A stretch of DNA of 64,000 nt from Fratercula arctica (lineage: Eukaryota; Chordata; Aves; Charadriiformes; Alcidae). The DNA lies in NCBI GenBank assembly GCA_947846985.1, contig CANTUZ010000004.1, positions 81,077,659 through 81,141,658 on the forward strand, given 5' to 3'. This document shows positions 59,109 through 64,000 of the stretch, piece after piece. The translations under genes and the position numbers were made by a program. The notes beneath the pieces are model-generated. The model was not told where the DNA came from, searched no databases, and saw nothing but the letters and a program-made list of their open reading frames with translations. Within the stretch, counting starts at the first letter, position 1. Each line of letters begins with the position of its first letter.

Positions 59109-60239
59109 AGGCAATGAAGTGTCAGAGCATATTGGATGAATAGACTTCTACACAGAAACACTTGGGGCTAAAAACACGCCCATTGCAGCTGAAAACTTTT
59201 CTTTCTGTTTTCGGATTATGCCAGTGCACATCTGAACACATCTTTTGTACCACTGTCATTAGGAGTAGCCTCTGCTGCTTCACAGGTCAGAGGAATTTCA
59301 TTGTACCACCACCAAGTGGGAGCGAGCAAAGGCTTCACCTGGCGCTGCTCAGCCATGGCAGGAGGAGAGAAGGTGCAGACCTACGAAACAATTGGATGGC
59401 GCTCTTTGTGTGGGTCCGGCCCGGCGGTGTCTGGCAGCACGTGACACCCTCTTCATGATGCTCACTAGAAGATGAACATGGTTGAAAAGATTTGCTGGAA
59501 ACCCCTGAGAGCTGATAAACCCTGCTGAAAGTCCTAGGTGCAGCCTGAGCCCATCTGCTCTCCAGCGAGTCCGCCTTGCCGCACCTAACCAGGCAGAGGC
59601 TCAGGCCAACAGCAAAAGCCTTCTAGAGGGTGCTAGTTGTGCAGCAACGAAAGCAGGAAAAAAAAATACTCTGGCACGTGTAACAAGCGCCAATCCCATG
59701 TTCACAATCCCTAAGAATGAATCTACACCGAGATATTCAAATGGCTTGAACTCCATCAAGGTATTTCAGTGCTTAGGGGCATTTTGCCAATACTCATACC
59801 GTCTCTCGGTGGTTTTCCTTGATTTTCACTTGTTAGTATCCAGCAAACAGGTAAAGATTTCCAAAAGATAAAAGTAGACATCAATCCTTTAGCATGAAAC
59901 GCCTGCATTAAAAGTGACAGCTCCATTGAAACCCTCTGGGAGCGAGGCATGCCAAGTTTCATCTGGCACTCAACCGCGCTCCTCTATTTAGAAAAGTGGT
60001 TTCAGGGATTCCTGACCACGGGCTCAGGCACGGGTTTTGACACCAGTCCGTTTGTACCACATAAATCATGGCTTCGTTCCTTCAAATACCAAAGTCAATT
60101 TTGAAATCTTATGTTTATAGCGGATCATCAATATTCATCAGTACTATCTTAAAAAAAAAAAAAAAAGAAAAAAGGAACTTTTAACAATATCACGAGTGAG
60201 TGCAATGGGAACAGAACACAAGAGTTTTTTTTTTTTTTT
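59109..60239. other. Non-coding stretch
   Basis: No gene is recognised. It ends with a poly-A tract (60151-60166) and a poly-T tract (60225-60239) that face each other across about 58 bp. Confidence 0.45.
60151..60239. repeat. Poly-A and poly-T tracts in inverted arrangement
   Basis: Sixteen A at 60151-60166 and fifteen T at 60225-60239 with unique sequence between. Confidence 0.85.
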
Positions 60240-61360
60240 AAGCTACAAATCTCAAGTGGAAGTGAATGTTAAATGTATGCCTCGTACTAAAACTTTATGA
60301 AAAATGAAATGTACAAAAAGCTGGATCCTTGCCATGACACCCATTATGGTGAAGTCTGAGACTCTGACCCTTCGTGTTTTACTTATTGTGTTTTTGACAC
60401 ATTTAGTCAATTAAAATGGGTGAAGTGTAATTTGTTTTTCTTAAGTTTAATACAGCATGTCAATAGAAGCTAACCAAAATTTATAGTAGGAACACTAAAA
60501 CTGCCACTTGCACTTAAACAAATGAACACAATTTATCATGGTTGAAATAAAAAGAACATCATGTGCATTTGACTTTATACTTCACATGAGCGTGTTGCCA
60601 AATATAGGAAAGCATGTTACAGCTGACACTTCCAATGGAAAAGACATTTTACTTCACATTAAATATTGGTGTGAAAAATTTGGACCCTGTCCAATCCTAA
60701 GAAGTGTTAACGTTGGCACTTCCACTGTATACTTTTACTGTAAATTGTTGTAACATTTATTTGACATGGAATACCCAAAGGATTGATGAGTAAAGAAAGG
60801 AAGACTTTTTATTGTGCCATGTTCCCTTTTTCAGTCATACATACTAAGCCTTTACATCTTCAGAGTTTAAACAAGTCGCCACCTGTACTCAATCGGTGAA
60901 AGTTATTTTTCATGCAACTAGAGTTTGCCTTTTTTATAAACCTATAAAAGCACACATTTTCCATTTTATTGGTCAGCAAAGCAATGGCTGATTCAACCAT
61001 AAAACGTACAAATGTTGTTTCTTTATGGAGATCTATGTTTTTTTAACCCTTTATAATTCCTTGGAATATAAGCCTCCTTCATTTCATTTGTTGTCAGAGA
61101 CTGAAAACACAAAACAAACTGCAGTATTTTTTATTTTCATTAAAAAAGTTTACCTAACACTACTACCACTTATATTATTACCCATGGACTACTAAAGATT
61201 TAGGAGGAACAAAGTACTGCTGCGTAAAAATTTATCCGCTTCAATTAAGTACCTGCACAAGAATTCTGGGTTCGTATTATGTGAACTATAACTACATTTA
61301 TCTGCAGTAATGAAGCACTGTAAAATGTCGGAAAAGTGCTGAGGGGCACTTCATGTGATT
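60240..61360. promoter_or_regulatory. Candidate conserved non-coding element (AT-rich, long)
   Basis: About 1.1 kb without repeat landmarks, with words such as AGTCAATTAAAATGGG near 60405, AAGTGTAATTTG near 60424, ATGTGCATTTGAC near 60560, GTGTTAACGTTGG near 60704 and TTTTATTGGTCAGCAAAGC near 60965. The 71-codon frame at 60538-60753 has no known domain. Conservation is inferred from texture only. Confidence 0.3.
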
Positions 61361-61900
61361 TACTGAACTGATCTCTAGGTTAAGAAAGCATGCCTAAGAC
61401 AAGGGAATTCTTTTTTTGTTTTAATCCACATTTTTCAAATTAAGAAAATCCCTAGCATTTTGAATTATAAAATTAAATTTTAGAACGAAAAACATGAAAA
61501 TGATTGGGGTATTTTAACGATCTTTTTTAAATACCTGATCCAAGACCTTGAATTTCAATCTATTAAAATACAGCACTTTGAGCTTTCTGTATTTGATTAC
61601 AATTAAGAGAGTAATGTACACACATAAATACTGGGAAAGCAGACTTTTTTCAAAGTAGACAAGCAACACAGCTGTCCTACATCGGGTAGAAAACTCAGCA
61701 ACCACGTGACATAATGAACTAGGGGAATGTAGCCAGCAGAGGACATGAGTTGGTGCCTAGGGGTGCATCTGCTGGCTCCCAGAACATATGGTGGCACCTT
61801 CAGAACATCTCTGGAAAGAGGGATAGGTTTATCATTTAAAATTTTGAAGTACTGAAGGGAATATTGATGCAGTGAATGGGAAAAAAAATATTCTCCCCTT
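61361..61900. other. AT-rich non-coding stretch
   Basis: Nothing is recognised besides short open frames. Confidence 0.45.
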
Positions 61901-62168
61901 TATCATAGAATCGCAGAAAGGTTGGAAGGGATCTCAAAGACAATCCAGTTCCAACCCCCCTGCCCTGGGCAGGGACACCTCCCACCAGCCCAGGTTGCTC
62001 CAAGCCCCGTCCAACCTGGCCTTGAACCCCTCCAGGGATGGGGCAGCCACAGCTTCTCTGGGCACCCTGGGCCAGGGGCTCACCCCCCTCACAGCAAAGA
62101 ATTTCTTCCTCGTATCCAATCTAAATCTACCCTCTTTCAGTTTGAAGCCATTACGCCTTTTCCTGTGT
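61901..62168 (-). mobile_element. CR1 LINE, 5'-truncated 3' end (group II)
   Basis: A minus-strand CR1 tail: TATCATAGAATCGCAGAAAG, GTTGGAAGGGATCTCAAAGA, CCTGCCCTGGGCAGGGACAC and GGCAGCCACAGCTTCTCTGG, truncated near 62168. The ORF2 C-terminus is in frame on the minus strand with RKKFFAVRGVSPW, REAVAAPSLEGF and KARLDGAW. Confidence 0.95.
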
Positions 62169-62590
62169 GTTTCTGGCCTACACAAACAGTATGAAAACCA
62201 ATCCTAAGTTTCTGAATCCAAGTCCTAAGAGAGGCATTTTGAATAGAGGCTCCATGTATCACAAACCCACCAAGCACACTCCCCCCTTCTCTATCTCTAA
62301 AATGTAAATATGGCCCCTAGAAAAGACAAAGGAGACAAGAAACACAGAACAGAAAGGGATGGAGTAGAGATCAAGTAATGGTTTTGGTAGATTTCATGTG
62401 CTTGAATGAAAGCTAATGACAACGTCAACAAAGAAGTGTCAGAAAAAGCAAATTCACCTCAATGTTCTCTCGGCCACGTACGATCAAGCCCTGATGCTCC
62501 AGCAGATGGGTGCAGGTGGTGCTGCGCACGGTTGTTCTACGTGTTCTAGAGGTCTCAGCAGTTGTTCTCATGGCTGATCCAAAGTGGGTT
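62169..62590. other. Non-coding stretch
   Basis: No gene or named repeat is recognised. Confidence 0.5.
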
Positions 62591-62594
62591 GAAA

Positions 62595-62623
<29 letters not shown>
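62591..62623. repeat. 11-bp tandem repeat, 3 perfect copies
   Basis: GAAAGTCAGTA three times in a row without a mismatch, followed by GAG. Confidence 0.95.
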
Positions 62624-62625
<2 letters not shown>

Positions 62626-62874
62626 GTCCTATTACACTCTGATATAAAAAGAAATATATGTGTCCCTGTACCAAGACTTGTTTGGATCTGGATGAAAATT
62701 CCAAGTAATTGTACAGGCCTTTAAAAAATCGTCACCTTCATCCTCATAGAGCCTTTCATTCATAACAATGTGACCACTCTGCTTAGCAATAGGGACACAA
62801 AGAGATGATTCCTATCTCCTATCTCGTATTGAAAACACACTCAAACACTGGCCACGGGCAGCCACGTGCTTCGG

Positions 62875-62998
62875 AGCAGGTTTCCCAGAGAGGTTGTGCA
62901 GGCTGCAGCCTTGAAGACTTTCAAGACCCAGCTGGATAAACCCTGAGCAACCTGGTCTGATCTCACGGATCAGGAGGCTACACTGGACACCTCATGGC
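62875..62998 (+). mobile_element. CR1 LINE, old diverged 3' fragment
   Basis: A plus-strand fragment with the CR1 words TTTCCCAGAGAGGTTGTGCA, GCAGCCTTGAAGACTTTCAA, GACCCAGCTGGATAAACCC and TGAGCAACCTGGTCTGATCT, corresponding to the end of ORF2 (RLPREVV...FKTQLD-type region). The 3' UTR after it is heavily diverged and the terminal repeats are lost, so this is an older subfamily than the other copies. Confidence 0.7.
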
Positions 62999-64000
62999 AT
63001 AACCTCCAAAATGCCTTAACCTGTGACCACGTGATTAAATCCTTTATTTCAGCACAGTTTTTGAGAGGACTTCAAAAACATATTATTTAAGCCAAAACTG
63101 GACAGCAAGCAGCCAGCCGTTTGATTGTTAATAAGTAATAAACTATAAAAACTTCTTGTCTGTGTGGCTCTCAGCGCACTGGAAGCGCAGTCCCTACTGG
63201 AGAGCCGGCAAAGCTACAGGTGGATATTTGTATGGGAGTTTTCCTATTTGCGACTGGTGTTGGGGAAAGAACAACTGCAAGTATTTAGAGGGGCTGCCTG
63301 GCTTTTTTCAGGATGGAAAAAAAAAAAAAAAAAAAAAAAAAGCTATCTTTTCCTTTTGTGTGGCTGTAGTGTCAAACCTGGACAGAAGAAGGTTGTGTTT
63401 GTGTTACTCCAGTTTCTAGCTGGAGTTAATAACGAGTGTGCGGGAGGAACGCTCCATTTTAAAGAAGTAGCACTACCTTTCCTCCCGTGTCCTGCTATCA
63501 TCTTTAATGGCAACAATAATTCACTTAAGCCAGGAAGACATTTTTTCTGTTTTATTTATAGATCATTAGGAAGGCCTGCCTGCTGCATTAATGCCTGCTA
63601 GAACGGCATGCCGCTTCCCACTTTATGGCTCTATGTCAAAACTGTCTCTGATAGCTAGTTACTCACTCCACTTTGTCTGCTTTAAACAATCCATTCCTTA
63701 TTGGATGCACCGCGCTATCGCATGGCAGTTACTTGACTTCTATAATATCCTCTCTAGGTGTCAGGTCTCCGGAGGACTGTACGTCCTCGGCTCCCACTGA
63801 AGACAAAGGTAGACGGCACCTTGCAACGCAGACGTTGTGACTTTCTGAAGAGCTGCTTGAGCTTTTCAGTTAAAACACTGCAGCTCTGCAAAACGCGGGC
63901 ATTATTTTTAGCCAATACATCACATCTCTCCATTTGCGATAATTTGCTACCATGCAAAATATGTCGCTGTGGTACGGCTCAAGAGATAACAGCAAGGGCA
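62999..64000. other. Non-coding stretch, last part conserved-looking
   Basis: No gene is recognised. It has a 25-A tract at 63317-63341. Positions 63400-63830 are repeat-free and motif-rich (GGAGTTAATAACG near 63422, TGCATTAATGCCTGC near 63584) and could be regulatory. The 145-codon plus-strand frame at 63164-63601 translates the poly-A into lysines and has no domain. Confidence 0.4.
63317..63341. repeat. Poly-A tract (25 A)
   Basis: An uninterrupted A run with no recognisable retroposed body upstream. Confidence 0.9.

Noticed and set aside
888..63341. Processed pseudogenes suggested by long poly-A tracts
   Set aside because: None of the A tracts has a recognisable coding or small-RNA body directly 5' of it on the corresponding strand.

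Overview
The window reads as non-coding nuclear DNA of a bird. The main evidence is at least eleven 5'-truncated CR1 LINE 3' ends, several still carrying the (ATTCTRTG)n-type CR1 terminus, plus one 571-bp solo LTR of a well-known avian ERVL-like family (11-bp perfect terminal inverted repeats, TATA box and ATTAAA signal on the minus strand). That LTR family and the mix of CR1 groups suggest a neoavian rather than a galliform bird; this is an inference from memory of avian repeats and not a species call. I found no convincing protein-coding exon, tRNA, rRNA or snRNA gene, and no bacterial-type feature (operon, CRISPR, IS). The longest open frames are either CR1 tails or LTR, translated simple repeats, or unrecognised frames of a length chance can nearly produce.

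Layout. 1-14.7 kb: AT-rich sequence with many A/T tracts, one CR1 (3571-4013, +), a purine-rich strand-asymmetric block (9.6-10.0 kb), a G-rich quadruplex candidate (10.74 kb) and a homeodomain-motif-rich block at 12.9-13.4 kb that looks like a conserved non-coding element. 14.7-21 kb: three CR1 fragments and a 31-bp tandem duplication. 21-28 kb: two MIR-type ancient SINE remnants (21.9 and 23.7 kb) and a long block (26.8-28.2 kb) that again looks like conserved regulatory DNA. 32-38 kb: several more such blocks, followed by the solo LTR (38.04-38.61 kb) and a tRNA-derived ancient SINE remnant (39.1 kb). 42-48 kb: a CR1 end, another conserved-looking block (45.5-46.6 kb), a short CR1 end, then a patch with a 29-bp minisatellite lying between two copies of a TATA-containing segment of about 90 bp. 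52.6-53.4 kb: two overlapping unrecognised open frames on the minus strand. 53.7-63 kb: five more CR1 pieces, poly-A and poly-T tracts including a nested hairpin at 57.7-57.8 kb, and an AT-rich conserved-looking block at 60.2-61.4 kb.

The most economical reading is a gene desert or a large intron of a developmental regulator: little coding signal, mostly old decayed sequence, and repeated long stretches of balanced-complexity DNA with homeodomain, SOX/FOX and POU-like motifs. The conserved status of those blocks is a judgement by eye and needs a genome alignment. Nothing here amounts to a demonstrated new biological system; the items most worth checking are the duplicated TATA segment, the nested poly-T/poly-A hairpin, the two minus-strand frames at 52.6-53.4 kb, and the solo LTR beside the candidate enhancer blocks.
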